Source of the DNA: Candidatus Cloacimonadota bacterium
GTDB taxonomy: Bacteria > Cloacimonadota > Cloacimonadia > Cloacimonadales > Cloacimonadaceae
Length of the DNA: 59,669 nt
Reading direction: 5' to 3'
Assembly (NCBI GenBank): GCA_028706475.1
Contig: JAQWBI010000008.1
Location: forward strand, 1 to 59,669
Both the position numbers and the translations under genes were made by a program. Positions within the stretch are counted from its first letter, which is position 1. Every line of letters begins with the position of its first letter. Below, in pieces: positions 26,951 through 36,619 of this stretch. The notes under the pieces were generated by a model. The model worked only from the letters and a program-made list of their open reading frames with translations, ran no database searches and was not told the origin of the DNA.

Positions 26951-29210
26951 ATTGCCCTGGCACATAAACGGCAAATTACACGTGAGCGGACGCTCTCGCT
27001 TCATAGGTGATGAAGCCGCTTTACAAGGCATGCTGCACGCCAAATTCTTCTTTTCCCCTATTGCTCATGCGCGCCTTATATCGCTGGATACATCTGCTGC
27101 CAAAGCATTTCCGGGAGTTCATGCGGTGCTAAGTGCCAAAGATATCCCCGGGGCGAATATGATCGGCCACGTGATTAAAGATGAGCCACTGTTTCCCGAT
27201 AACGAGATCATGTATCTATATCAACCTCTGGCAATGGTTTTGGCCGAGGATGAGAGCATTGCGGAAGCAGCCGCGTCGTTGATCATTGCAGGATATGAGG
27301 AGTTGGAGCCCATCCTGGATATTGAGACAGCGGAAGCCCGCAAGGAATGGTATATACCGGAACGCACAATCGAGAGCGGGGATGTGCATACGGCATTATC
27401 ACAGAGTGAGTACTGCCTTTCAGGCTGCAGCTACAGCGGCGGTCAGGAACACTTTTACATGGAGAGCCAGCGTGTGCGCGCTGTTCCCACCGATCACGAG
27501 CTTATCCACCTGTTCTGTGCCACGCAAAGCACAATGGAGGTTCAGGAAGTAGTCTCGGTAGTCCTGGGTATTCCCGCCCATCGCATAGTTGTAGAGGTAC
27601 CGCGATTAGGAGGCGCTTTCGGTGGGAAGGAGCGTGGAGCCACGATCTGGGCAACCATGGCAGCTCTGGGTGCATATCTTACCGGAAAACCGGTGCAGGT
27701 GCTACTGACCAGAGATGAAGATATGCACGCCACAGGCAAACGGCATCCATTCAAAAGCAATTGGCAGGTGGGCTTTGACGCCAGCGGTAGAATACAGGCC
27801 TGGGATGTGGAATTGATGTGCAATGGAGGAGCCTATGCGGATCTGTCCATAGCAATCCTGGAACGTGCCATGTTTCACGCTGAAAACATCTATCATATAC
27901 CCAATACCCGCATTCGGGGAAGGGCTTGCCGCACCAATCTACCACCAAATACTGCTTTTCGTGGCTTTGGCGGTCCGCAAGGCATCTTTGTCATAGAAAC
28001 TGTAATCGAAGAAATCGCTGCCAAGCTTGGCAAAGATCCTCTGGAAATCAGGAAATTGAACGCCTATAGGAATAACGACAAGACAGCCTACGGTCAAACC
28101 ATCAACGAGGCAAGCGCAGGAAACATCCTGGATATGCTTGCAGACAGATCCATGTATCGAGAAATACGGCAGCAAATAGAACTTTTCAATGCAGAGAACC
28201 GTTTGTTGAAGCAGGGATTGGGCATAATGCCGGTCAAATTTGGCATATCCTTCACCACGGCTTTCTTGAATCAAGGATCGGCATTGATCTGGATATATAT
28301 CGATGGTAGCGTATCTGTCTCCACTGGCGGCGTTGAGATGGGACAAGAGCTGAATTCCAAAGTAGCAATGGTGGTGGCACGAGTGTTGGGCTTACCTTTC
28401 GAGCAAATACGGGTAGAATCATCCCACAGTCAAAGAACTGGAAATGCATCGCCCACAGCAGCGTCCACCGGCAGCGACATCAATGGGAATGCCGCTCGCA
28501 TCGCCGCTGAAAGACTAATAAGTAATCTATACCCCATCGCTATAGCAATCCTGAAAGAACGATATAATATAGAGCCTCAGGAGCTTGTCTTTAGAGATGG
28601 AATGATATATGCCCAGGAAAACGAAGAGTGGGCAATCACATTCAAGGAAATGGTACAGCGAGCACATCTGGAAAGGGTATCGCTGGGTTCCTACGGGTAT
28701 TATGCTACTCCGAATCTATACTTTGACCGCGACATGGGTAAGGGACAGCCCTTTCATTATTATGTTTATGGTGCGGCAATCGCCAGAGTGGAGCTAAATA
28801 CTCTTTCCGGCGAGCATCGTCTATTGAGTACGCATATAATACACGAATGCGGACAGAGCCTGCATCCTGAAATAGACAAAGGGCAGGTGATGGGTGCATT
28901 TATCCAGGGTATGGGCTGGTGTACAATGGAGGAATTGGTAGTAGATGACAAAGGGCAATATCTGAGCGGGAATCCCAGTACATACAAGATACCCGGGATC
29001 AGGGATCTACCGGAAACCATTGACGTGCAATTGATCCCCAGCCAATCCAAAGAAGCCAGTGTGTTCGGATCTAAGGCTGTGGGCGAACCTCCCTTAATCT
29101 ATGGCATGGCCGTGTTCTTCGCCTTGAAAAACGCCATCAGAGCCTGTAAACCAAAGGCGGATCTATGCTTCCCCGCAACTCCTGAGGCTATCATCAAGGC
29201 CTTAAACTGA
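26943..29210 (+). CDS. Molybdenum hydroxylase (xanthine dehydrogenase family), molybdopterin-binding subunit
   Basis: This is 755 residues from the ATG at 26943, with GGGGAGG 6 bases upstream; the adjacent ATG at 26940 is also possible. Family signatures are GGAFGGKE near 223, TAFRGFGGPQ near 338 (Arg of the substrate pocket), GVEMGQEL near 464 and the catalytic glutamate in GEPPLIYG near 714. The protein binds molybdenum cofactor and hydroxylates purines or other N-heterocycles with water as oxygen donor. It completes a two-gene enzyme with the preceding Fe-S/FAD subunit. The length matches XdhB rather than the longer fused eukaryotic form. Confidence 0.93.
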   Translation: MTRLPWHINGKLHVSGRSRFIGDEAALQGMLHAKFFFSPIAHARLISLDTSAAKAFPGVHAVLSAKDIPGANMIGHVIKDEPLFPDNEIMYLYQPLAMVLAEDESIAEAAASLIIAGYEELEPILDIETAEARKEWYIPERTIESGDVHTALSQSEYCLSGCSYSGGQEHFYMESQRVRAVPTDHELIHLFCATQSTMEVQEVVSVVLGIPAHRIVVEVPRLGGAFGGKERGATIWATMAALGAYLTGKPVQVLLTRDEDMHATGKRHPFKSNWQVGFDASGRIQAWDVELMCNGGAYADLSIAILERAMFHAENIYHIPNTRIRGRACRTNLPPNTAFRGFGGPQGIFVIETVIEEIAAKLGKDPLEIRKLNAYRNNDKTAYGQTINEASAGNILDMLADRSMYREIRQQIELFNAENRLLKQGLGIMPVKFGISFTTAFLNQGSALIWIYIDGSVSVSTGGVEMGQELNSKVAMVVARVLGLPFEQIRVESSHSQRTGNASPTAASTGSDINGNAARIAAERLISNLYPIAIAILKERYNIEPQELVFRDGMIYAQENEEWAITFKEMVQRAHLERVSLGSYGYYATPNLYFDRDMGKGQPFHYYVYGAAIARVELNTLSGEHRLLSTHIIHECGQSLHPEIDKGQVMGAFIQGMGWCTMEELVVDDKGQYLSGNPSTYKIPGIRDLPETIDVQLIPSQSKEASVFGSKAVGEPPLIYGMAVFFALKNAIRACKPKADLCFPATPEAIIKALN

Positions 29211-29354
29211 TACTGCACATGCTGATTTAGGACAGGTGTCTGACTCTTCAGCTTAGCATTGACCCTGTTTTTGCCGATTGAGAAGGTTCATTCTTGTGTC
29301 CTGCCAAGCTTGGTGTGGCAATCTCCGAATTACCACAGCGACCGAAGAGAGCTT

Positions 29355-29490
29355 TTGAATCATTCTTCTCTTTCCCTTTGTTCTATGCAGTGTTGAAGCT
29401 GATATCAAGCCGTTATCATCCTGTGTTCACTCGATGATCACCCGATAATATCAGGTTCAAGTATCGATAAACCAGAGGAGGAATGAAGCT
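29355..29490 (+). repeat. Dispersed palindromic repeat family A, copy 3
   Basis: The core at 29395-29457 opens GAAGCTGATATCAAGCCG and contains CGATGATCACCCGATAATATC. The outer left side (ATCATTCTTCTCTTTCC) and right side (AGAGGAGGAATGAAG) are roughly inverted with respect to each other. Confidence 0.75.
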
Positions 29491-29537
29491 GTTGAACCGT
29501 TTGGTAGAAGTATCAATGTGCTGGAGTAACAAACCAC

Positions 29538-29700
29538 CTATGCTATCTATCACTGTTAAAATAAGTTAAGGAGTGGTTTATTACTTCAGACAATTCATAA
29601 TTACCACCCCTGCTATTGAAGTCCATTCGACCGTATAACATACAGGCAGACAATAATATACATAAGGTAAAATGTTCTCCAATCTTTTTATCCGAGTTAT
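29538..29700 (+). repeat. Dispersed repeat family B, copy 2
   Basis: The copy begins CTATGCTATCTATCACTG and runs through TTAAAATAAGTTAAGGAGTGG and CTATTGAAGTCCATTCGACC to ACATAAGGTAAAATG. Its hairpin arms carry several changes, so it is the most diverged copy at the stem. It has the same direction as B1 and B3. Confidence 0.75.
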
Positions 29701-29721
29701 ACTATTTAGCAGCATTCAAAC

Positions 29722-29748
29722 TAAAAAACCCCGGAATCACCCGGGGTT
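29722..29748 (-). terminator. Rho-independent terminator after pilC
   Basis: On the minus strand AACCCCGG (29748-29741), a 6-base loop and CCGGGGTT (29734-29727) form an 8-bp stem running into TTTTTTAG. It lies 20 bases after the pilC stop and ends the type IV pilus unit. Confidence 0.85.
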
Positions 29749-29768
29749 AATGTATTGGATTTTTGGTA

Positions 29769-31022
29769 TTAATTGTAGCCTTGAGATATTGCTTCACCCA
29801 GATCGAAGATGGGCAGGTAGATCACGATAATGATGGTTCCCACCACGAGAGCCATCATAACAATCAACAGCGGCTCGATCAGAGAGGTTAGACGATCAAT
29901 AACGCTATCAACCAGCTTCTCGTAGAACTGGGCTGCTTTACTGAGCAATTTATCCATATCCCCGGTTTCTTCACCGGTGGACAACATTTGTAGCAGCGTG
30001 GGAGGGAATTCTCCGGTTTTACGGAATGCATTGGCTACACCATAGCCTTCTTTAATCAGCACTCTGGCTCTACGTACGGCTCCTTCTACCACTGCGTTTT
30101 GAACTACGTTTTCGGTAAGCTCCATGGTGTCCATAATGGGAACACCGGCAGCCATCAGAATGCTGAATGTGCGGGAAAACTTACTCATGATGGAGTTTGT
30201 GATCACACCTCCGACTACCGGAATACGCAGTTTAATAGTATCCATGACATATCTTCCGCGATCGGTTAGATAGACCAGGAATAGCGCTATAATAGCCAGG
30301 ATGAAGAACAGAATAGCCATGAATAAATGGCTCACGATGAAGTCACTAATATTGATGGCAATAACGGTTGGTGTGGGTAGTCCGGCACCGAAATCAGCGT
30401 AAACTTCAGCAAACATAGGAATAATAAAGTAGAACATACCCCAGATCACACCGATAAGGAAGATAAGAATGAATACTGGATATGCCATGGCACTGGTAAC
30501 TTTGCGTTTGGTATCCTCAATCTTTTCCAGGTAATCTGAGAGCTCATCCAACACAGTGTGCAAAGTACCCGAAGCTTCACCGGCTTGAACCAGAGCTACA
30601 TATAACGGGTTAAACACACCGGGGTGCTGTTCCATAGCCTCAGAAAGCGAATATCCCTTGCGGATATCGTCTCCGATCTTACGCAAGACTTTGGCGAACT
30701 TTTTGTTTTTTTCCTCTTTTTCCAAGTCTGTGATAGCCTTTTCGATGGTGAGACCAGCAGAGAACATGGTCGAAAGCTGACGAGTGAAGAACACGAGGAC
30801 TTTGAGAGTAACGCCCGTGCGGATCTTGTAGATAGCAAGCATGACTTTGTCAAAGAGCGAAAGCTTACCTTTAAACGCTCCTTCTGCTGCTGCTTTCACG
30901 GAGATGATGGTGGAGCCTTCTTTGGCTAGTTTATCCACCGCCATATCCAGAGTATCAGCTTTTATCATGCCTTCTACTCGGGCACCTTTGGCGTCCTTTA
31001 CTATGTAGGCAAAATTTGGCAT
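29769..31022 (-). CDS. pilC: Type IV pilus inner-membrane platform protein PilC (GspF family)
   Basis: The 417-residue protein has two T2SSF repeats (about 70-190 and 270-395), each cytoplasmic and followed by membrane helices (about 180-205, 235-260, 385-408). PilC is the inner-membrane base that couples the PilB and PilT motors to pilin addition and removal. It follows pilB by 22 bases on the same strand and is the last gene of the pilus cluster, with a terminator just beyond. It could in principle serve type II secretion, but the whole cluster (pilT, pilM) is of pilus type. Confidence 0.95.
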   Translation of the reverse strand: MPNFAYIVKDAKGARVEGMIKADTLDMAVDKLAKEGSTIISVKAAAEGAFKGKLSLFDKVMLAIYKIRTGVTLKVLVFFTRQLSTMFSAGLTIEKAITDLEKEEKNKKFAKVLRKIGDDIRKGYSLSEAMEQHPGVFNPLYVALVQAGEASGTLHTVLDELSDYLEKIEDTKRKVTSAMAYPVFILIFLIGVIWGMFYFIIPMFAEVYADFGAGLPTPTVIAINISDFIVSHLFMAILFFILAIIALFLVYLTDRGRYVMDTIKLRIPVVGGVITNSIMSKFSRTFSILMAAGVPIMDTMELTENVVQNAVVEGAVRRARVLIKEGYGVANAFRKTGEFPPTLLQMLSTGEETGDMDKLLSKAAQFYEKLVDSVIDRLTSLIEPLLIVMMALVVGTIIIVIYLPIFDLGEAISQGYN

Positions 31023-31044
31023 ATGAGTTTACCTTCTATTTATC

Positions 31045-32754
31045 TTATTCTACTATTGTCATCTTGATGACTTCGCGGATGGTAGTGATACCACGTTTCA
31101 TTTTGGATACAGCTGCATCGTGCAAGGTGCGCATTCCTGAATTGAGAGCGGATGCCCGGATGAGATCCTGATTGCCACCTTCATAAATGAGCCTGCGGAT
31201 TTCTTTGTCCACAGTGAGCAATTCAAAGATACCGGTACGTCCGGAAAAACCGGTGTTATCGCAGTGAACGCAGCCTTCACCCAGCTTGAAATGAGCTTCT
31301 TTTACGTCTTGTTCGGTAAGACCAGCGTCGATGATTTCCTGCTCTGTGGGTTTATAATCTGTTATGCAATACGGGCAGATCTTACGTACCAAACGTTGAG
31401 CCATCACCAAGGATAAAGAGGAACCCACCAAATATGGTTTAATGCCGATGTCGATGAGACGGGTAACTGTGGAGGGAGCGTCGTTAGCGTGCAAAGTTGA
31501 GAACACAAGGTGACCGGTAAGTGAGAACTTGATAGCGATGTCCGCTGTTTCTTCGTCACGGATTTCACCGATCAGAACGATGTCGGGGTCCTGACGCAGA
31601 ACGGAGCGCAGTGCGGAACCGAAGGTAAGTCCGATCTGTTCTTTGGTTTCGATCTGAGTAATACCTTCCAAGCGGTATTCTACTGGGTCTTCCACGGTAA
31701 TAATATTGGTTTCGGGATCTTGAATCTCCTTCAAGGCAGCGTGCAATGAGGTGGATTTACCGCTTCCGGTGGGGCCTGAAACGATGATGATACCATAAGG
31801 ACGACGGATAATCCTGTCAAAGATCACCATGTCTTCTGGTTCAAAGCCCAAAGTACTGAGCTTGAAACCAAAGTCACCCTTATCCAATAGACGCATCACC
31901 ACTTTCTCACCCAAGACTGTGGGAGTGATGGATACGCGGACGTCCACGCTCTTCAGGGATGTTTTTAGGGAGATATGGCCATCTTGCGGCAAGCGCCGTT
32001 CGGCTATATTAAGTTTACTCATTACTTTCACCAAAGAAATCAAACCTGGGTGCATGCCAATAGGTGGAGTCATCACTTCACGTAGAGCGCCGTCGATACG
32101 ATAGCGTACGCGGGTATGCTTGATCAATGGTTCGATGTGAATATCGGTGGTATTTGCTTTGATACCTTCGTTTATAATCAGGTTCAAAAGCTTTACGACC
32201 GGGGCATCGGCATTGCTGGATGCGGAGGCGATAGAAATCTCATTTTCTTCTTCGTCCACTGCTACGAAGTCAAAATCGCCTACTGCATCTTCCACTTGGC
32301 TGGTGGTGCGGATGCTCTTGTAATACTTCTCTATGGTGTCGTGCAACATGGTGTCGCCGATGAGTTCTGGCTTTATGTTCTTGCCGATGAGCTTTTTCAA
32401 GCTGTCCAGTACAGTAAGGTTTTCAGGATCGGCCAAAGCTACCACAACGCCATCACCTTCTTCGCGCAGGGCAATTACTCTGTTTTCCAGAGAATAAGGT
32501 TCCGGTATCAGGGATACTACTTTCAGATCCAGATCCATCAGTTCACTTTCTTTTACAATGTTGTAACCCAGCTGCATGTGCAGTGCGTTAAGCAGCTGTT
32601 TTTCTGAAATATAGCCGAGCTTGATGAGCGTATCTCCAAGCTTGAGGCCAAAATTGGTTTGCTTTATTAAAGCCTCTTTGAGCTTTTCTTCGCTTACATA
32701 ACCTTCGTGAAGCAGTACTTCACCCAGCCTGGCAAATTGGGGGTTGAAACTCAT
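31045..32754 (-). CDS. pilB: Type IV pilus extension ATPase PilB (GspE family)
   Basis: The 569-residue protein has two N-terminal MshEN/GspE-N domains (about 1-150) followed by the secretion ATPase core. Walker A is GPTGSGKST near 327-335. DPDIVLIGEIRDEETADIA is the Walker B/aspartate region. A zinc-binding tetracysteine motif is formed by C460, C463, C495 and C498. The ATPase powers pilus assembly at the cytoplasmic face. It starts 140 bases after the Ig-like lipoprotein gene, so it may have its own promoter. AGGATAAAAAAA stands before the ATG. Confidence 0.96.
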   Translation of the reverse strand: MSFNPQFARLGEVLLHEGYVSEEKLKEALIKQTNFGLKLGDTLIKLGYISEKQLLNALHMQLGYNIVKESELMDLDLKVVSLIPEPYSLENRVIALREEGDGVVVALADPENLTVLDSLKKLIGKNIKPELIGDTMLHDTIEKYYKSIRTTSQVEDAVGDFDFVAVDEEENEISIASASSNADAPVVKLLNLIINEGIKANTTDIHIEPLIKHTRVRYRIDGALREVMTPPIGMHPGLISLVKVMSKLNIAERRLPQDGHISLKTSLKSVDVRVSITPTVLGEKVVMRLLDKGDFGFKLSTLGFEPEDMVIFDRIIRRPYGIIIVSGPTGSGKSTSLHAALKEIQDPETNIITVEDPVEYRLEGITQIETKEQIGLTFGSALRSVLRQDPDIVLIGEIRDEETADIAIKFSLTGHLVFSTLHANDAPSTVTRLIDIGIKPYLVGSSLSLVMAQRLVRKICPYCITDYKPTEQEIIDAGLTEQDVKEAHFKLGEGCVHCDNTGFSGRTGIFELLTVDKEIRRLIYEGGNQDLIRASALNSGMRTLHDAAVSKMKRGITTIREVIKMTIVE

Positions 32755-32851
32755 TTTTTTTATCCTTATATCGTTTTATTTCTCAAAAAATACTGGTGGC
32801 CTCGGCCGAACTTCTTCTCTATAGTATCTCCTGTCTTGTTTAAATTCGCCC

Positions 32852-32870
32852 GGGGGAGACAAGCTCCCCC
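32852..32870. terminator. Strong GC hairpin between pilB and the Ig-like lipoprotein
   Basis: GGGGGAG (32852-32858) and CTCCCCC (32864-32870) pair perfectly with a 5-base loop, 25 bases after the lipoprotein stop on the minus strand. No long T tract follows, so it may be a weak terminator or a transcript-stabilising hairpin that sets the level of pilB. Confidence 0.45.
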
Positions 32871-32894
32871 AGACGCTATACTTAGCTTAATTGT

Positions 32895-35204
32895 TTAGAA
32901 GGGAGGTGCATTCCAGAATGTCCAGACTACAACCTCAGCTGATTGAGGCTCCAGAGTTGTTTCCAGCAAACGCACGTAAACTGTTAACAAACTCTGTTCG
33001 GGGCTCATGGTTGGATCCGCAGGATCCGGATGTTCCGCCTCAAATGTTTTTATTCTGGTAACAGAGTATCCACTAGTAGTAAACAAGTATTGTGGAGTAG
33101 CCGGATTGAGACACCAATCTATAAAATTGGGATCATTTGGTCCGGGAGACGGATTCGTGATGTTTACCTGTCCTTTATCTGATGTTACCAAAAGATGACT
33201 ATCTGAAATCGGTATTCCTTGACCATCCAACAGCCATATCATAACATTGGCGGTTTTGAATGCAGGAGTGGTAGAAGTACCAGCATTACCAAAGTTCAAG
33301 ACCTGGGGATCGGTATATACGAACAGCTCAGGATCTTTGAGAGGCAGTTGGAACACGCCAGAATCTCCGATAACGGAAGACATCGCGTCTCCGCTGGATG
33401 CCACAATTCTGACATACTTGTTGGTTTGAGATCCGTGATATGTAACCGTGGTGTAAGCCATTCCCTGTAAGGAGTCTCCTTCAATACTAAGGTTGCCAAC
33501 CGTGCCAAGGGCTTCAATCTGAGCATGCACACTGTCTGCAGGGTTGCCGTATTCGTCACAACTGATAATGCTAAACCAAACAGCTGTATTCAATGCTACA
33601 GGATTGTTGTGTTTATCTCTCACATTAGCTCCGGCAACCACTCTCCACATACCTGCATCCATGGATACGGGTCTGTTGTAACCGGCCATGAGCGTGGAAA
33701 TTGTTTCTGGTGCACCGGCATGGATGATCACATTGGGTTTGTTTGCGGTAATCGTTTGTCCGGCATCATTTGTGCATTCTGCCTGAATTCTCAATACACC
33801 AGAACCAGTACCGGCATTCACCGAGATCTGAGCTTCACCGCCATTGGAGGTTACTGTTACCCAATCGTTAGCCGGGAGATGACCATTCAGGTTTGCTCCG
33901 GTAGGGATGCTTTGGTTCATGATTCTGAAGCGTACGTCGAAGGGTCTGTCAACCAAGTTATAGTTGATGTCTCTCAGTTTAACTCTAAGAATGGCAGAAG
34001 ACACACCACCAGTTTCAGCCACATTCAACTCAATGGCATCTTCCTGAGTAAAGTCCATGGATTGAACATCATCTGAGGAGATGGTAAAGATGATCTGTGT
34101 ATTCAGGGTATCGTTGTTTGCAAAAGCTTTGATAGTAGCAGCGCCGGCGAGTAAACCGGGAGTGAAGCGCACAGAGGCTACTCCGGAAGCGTCGGTAGTG
34201 CTTGAGGCGTTTTGCGCAGTATTGGCGAAAGTGCCCAAATCTGTAGTAAACCGTACAATCTGTTCAGGGCATTCATTGGTGTGCACATCTTTCAGAGTGG
34301 CCTTAATCATTATTTCGCTGGAGCTTCCCACTTCACTGGTCTGAGCGGGCAATCCATCTACATAGCTCTTCAGTTCGATCGCACTGGGGGTATCCGGCCG
34401 AATGGAAACAAGAGCCACAGATTCAACTCCGCTGATCTGTGCTTTTACTTGACCCAATTCACCGTTGGGGCCAATGTTCGATTTTGTGCCAGCGTTGTAT
34501 TTCACGGTCGATCTGCCGTTCACTGTCTTTACCACAGTATCCATGCCCAGATCAGTTCCATCCGATGCTGCAAAGTAGCCTTGGGTACAGCTAAAGGTTA
34601 CCAGCGAATTGTCCGGTAGGGATGATCCGTCTGCGTACAGGGGTTTGGCAGTCAAAGGAATCTCTTGCATTACTTTCATATCCAACGGAACACCAGTAAC
34701 GACAGGTGTATTGTTGGCTTCAAGTTTGATGATATCAATTACAGGTGCCTCATCAATAAGAACCTTGATGGAAGTAGTATCGGCAGAGACTATGGAGTCT
34801 TCAATAGAATCGTGGTAATTGCGTACGATGGCTGTGATGGTAGCCAAACCTGTTGTGCCGGTATCCCAGAAACTGGTTTTGGCTACACCGGTACTATCGG
34901 TATGCGGATCAGTGATGATGCTGCCAATATCACACTTAAAGTTCACTACTTGATTGCGTACACCAAAGCCTTCACCATCCTTTACCGTAACAGCTATGGT
35001 GGAGAAGGTAACTCCGTTATCTGCATAGATGATATTCGGACTGGCTGTAATGTTGGTAATGATGCGCAAATCTGACGTATCTGGGGGTATAGGAGGTGCG
35101 GGTAAGATAGGAGGTGGGTTGCGCTTATCGCAAGAAGCTGAAAAGCTTACCAGGATAATGGCAATCAGTGTTAAAATAGGTATTAAGGAATGAAGCCTCT
35201 TCAT
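32895..35204 (-). CDS. Ig-like (Big_1/invasin-type) repeat lipoprotein in the pilus cluster
   Basis: The 769-residue protein has a lipoprotein-like signal ending SFSASC (C25). At least five bacterial Ig-like domains follow, with recurring VTVKDGEG, TTDASGVASVRF and VNFKCDIG-type strands typical of Big_1 (about 45-150, 165-270, 285-390, 395-500, 510-640). A last less clear domain ends at 769. Such domains make rods on the cell surface. The ATG overlaps the pilQ stop by one base (TAATG), so it is translationally coupled to the secretin, an unusual place for an adhesin-like protein. I infer a secretin-associated or pilus-associated surface role. It is not a recognised pilus subunit. Confidence 0.82.
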   Translation of the reverse strand: MKRLHSLIPILTLIAIILVSFSASCDKRNPPPILPAPPIPPDTSDLRIITNITASPNIIYADNGVTFSTIAVTVKDGEGFGVRNQVVNFKCDIGSIITDPHTDSTGVAKTSFWDTGTTGLATITAIVRNYHDSIEDSIVSADTTSIKVLIDEAPVIDIIKLEANNTPVVTGVPLDMKVMQEIPLTAKPLYADGSSLPDNSLVTFSCTQGYFAASDGTDLGMDTVVKTVNGRSTVKYNAGTKSNIGPNGELGQVKAQISGVESVALVSIRPDTPSAIELKSYVDGLPAQTSEVGSSSEIMIKATLKDVHTNECPEQIVRFTTDLGTFANTAQNASSTTDASGVASVRFTPGLLAGAATIKAFANNDTLNTQIIFTISSDDVQSMDFTQEDAIELNVAETGGVSSAILRVKLRDINYNLVDRPFDVRFRIMNQSIPTGANLNGHLPANDWVTVTSNGGEAQISVNAGTGSGVLRIQAECTNDAGQTITANKPNVIIHAGAPETISTLMAGYNRPVSMDAGMWRVVAGANVRDKHNNPVALNTAVWFSIISCDEYGNPADSVHAQIEALGTVGNLSIEGDSLQGMAYTTVTYHGSQTNKYVRIVASSGDAMSSVIGDSGVFQLPLKDPELFVYTDPQVLNFGNAGTSTTPAFKTANVMIWLLDGQGIPISDSHLLVTSDKGQVNITNPSPGPNDPNFIDWCLNPATPQYLFTTSGYSVTRIKTFEAEHPDPADPTMSPEQSLLTVYVRLLETTLEPQSAEVVVWTFWNAPPF

Positions 35205-36592
35205 TATTCCTCCTCACTCTCATATTCGATTAGAGTACGAGTGAGTCTTTCATCAACTATGGGTTCAGGGCTTTCCTCACTCATAGAGACTAATCTGGGA
35301 GTAATTTCCATGATCAAATCGGTGTTCTCCACCAGCTCATAGCGGTGCTGGAACAAACGGCCAATAAATGGAATGTCACCCAATAAAGGAACTTTATTTG
35401 TTTTTTGTGTAATTGTGGAGTTCAACAGACCGCCAACGATGATTTTATGCTCGTTGGGAACGGTAACAGTAGAAGCTACGCGACGTACTTTGGTACGGGG
35501 AACGTATCCGCCTACGAGCTCGGTAATGGAAGATACTTCGGGAGCAATCTTGGCAGTGATATTGCCGTCTTTATTCACTGTGGGAGTAACGGCCAGCATA
35601 ATGCCCACTTCTTCGCGTTCTACTTGTACTTGTTTTTCATTGTCCATGACTACGAAAGGAATCACTTCGCCAATGTGCAGTACGGCTTCTTCACCGTTAA
35701 GAGCTGTCACACGAGTGTCGGTAAGAAGCTTTGCGGCGTTGTTTTCCAACAACCAATCGATGGTGATATCGAAGGCTGTAAGTTGACGGCTGAAGTGACC
35801 GATGTCATCAAAACCATTGATCTTCTGGAAATACTGGGTTTCCGGTAACATTTCAAATTCCAGCAGATCGCCATGAGGTAGATAACCAGTATCATCTGTG
35901 TAGTTGAAAGGAAGGCCTTGTCCGTCTGCACCGATAGGATCTTCAGCAATGATGGTGGTAAGGTGATTCAAGCGGCTCCAGTCTATACCCACTTGCTTTG
36001 CATTGCTGAGGTTGATCTCAATGAGGCGTACCCGAATCTCAATCTGGTCTTGAGCTATATCCATCCCTTCTACGAGAGTGCGAATCTGCTCAAAAGTCTC
36101 TTGGTTGGCATATACCATTATAGCGTTCTGACCTTCTACTGGAACGATCTTGCCACCGGCTTCTTGCAGAGAAGCTGCCACTTTGTTGGCATCCAGATTG
36201 TTCAGATACAGAACATTGCTACGTTCACCGACTTCTTCCATGATATTTTGTTTGGGACCTACCACAAAAGTGTTTCCGGCTATGATCCGATAGGAAAGGC
36301 CGGTGGTTCTGGCTACTAAAGAAACCGCAGTCTCAATGGGAACCTCTTTGATATTTATAGTAACGCGTTTCTCGTTTTCTTTGTCGGTACCACCAGTCTG
36401 CTCTTCGGCAAGAACGATGTTTGTTCCGGAAAGACGAGACAGGGCATTCAAAACGGATGACAGAGTAGCGTCATCGGCATTGAATGTAACTTTTCTGGTC
36501 AATGGATTCTCCTGAGCAACAAGCGCTGAAAATGCGAAGAGTAGCACCAGGATCAGGCACAGATATTGCTTAGTTGCAAGCATGTGTTTCAT
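35204..36592 (-). CDS. pilQ: Type IV pilus secretin PilQ
   Basis: This is 462 residues from the ATG at 36592. A GTG at 36604 would add 4 residues, but GGGAG (36603-36599) lies inside that extension and fits the ATG. A signal peptide (about 1-26, FSALVAQ) is followed by a secretin N-domain/STN-like part (about 30-115), a second N domain (about 115-180) and the secretin pore (about 270-440) ending VPLLGDIPFIGRLFQHR. At 462 residues it lacks the long AMIN region of proteobacterial PilQ. It forms the outer-membrane channel for the pilus. Confidence 0.93.
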   Translation of the reverse strand: MKHMLATKQYLCLILVLLFAFSALVAQENPLTRKVTFNADDATLSSVLNALSRLSGTNIVLAEEQTGGTDKENEKRVTINIKEVPIETAVSLVARTTGLSYRIIAGNTFVVGPKQNIMEEVGERSNVLYLNNLDANKVAASLQEAGGKIVPVEGQNAIMVYANQETFEQIRTLVEGMDIAQDQIEIRVRLIEINLSNAKQVGIDWSRLNHLTTIIAEDPIGADGQGLPFNYTDDTGYLPHGDLLEFEMLPETQYFQKINGFDDIGHFSRQLTAFDITIDWLLENNAAKLLTDTRVTALNGEEAVLHIGEVIPFVVMDNEKQVQVEREEVGIMLAVTPTVNKDGNITAKIAPEVSSITELVGGYVPRTKVRRVASTVTVPNEHKIIVGGLLNSTITQKTNKVPLLGDIPFIGRLFQHRYELVENTDLIMEITPRLVSMSEESPEPIVDERLTRTLIEYESEEE

Positions 36593-36619
36593 ATTTACTC
36601 CCACTATTATAATATTTTT

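Larger units (their letters stand above)
29211..29768. other. Gap with repeats A3 and B2 and the pilC terminator
   Basis: After the xdh operon, about 140 bases are featureless. Repeat A3 (about 29355-29490), repeat B2 (29538-29700) and a terminator hairpin (29722-29748) fill the rest. No gene is seen. Confidence 0.7.

Noticed and set aside
33525-34076. 183-codon plus-strand open frame opposite the Ig-like lipoprotein
   Set aside because: It is antisense to the repeat-domain protein, with no motif.
29769-36592. Reading the secretin, GspE and GspF genes as a type II secretion system
   Set aside because: pilM, pilN, pilO, pilT and a classic pilin are in the same cluster, and no gspC, gspG-type pseudopilin set or gspL/M is recognisable.
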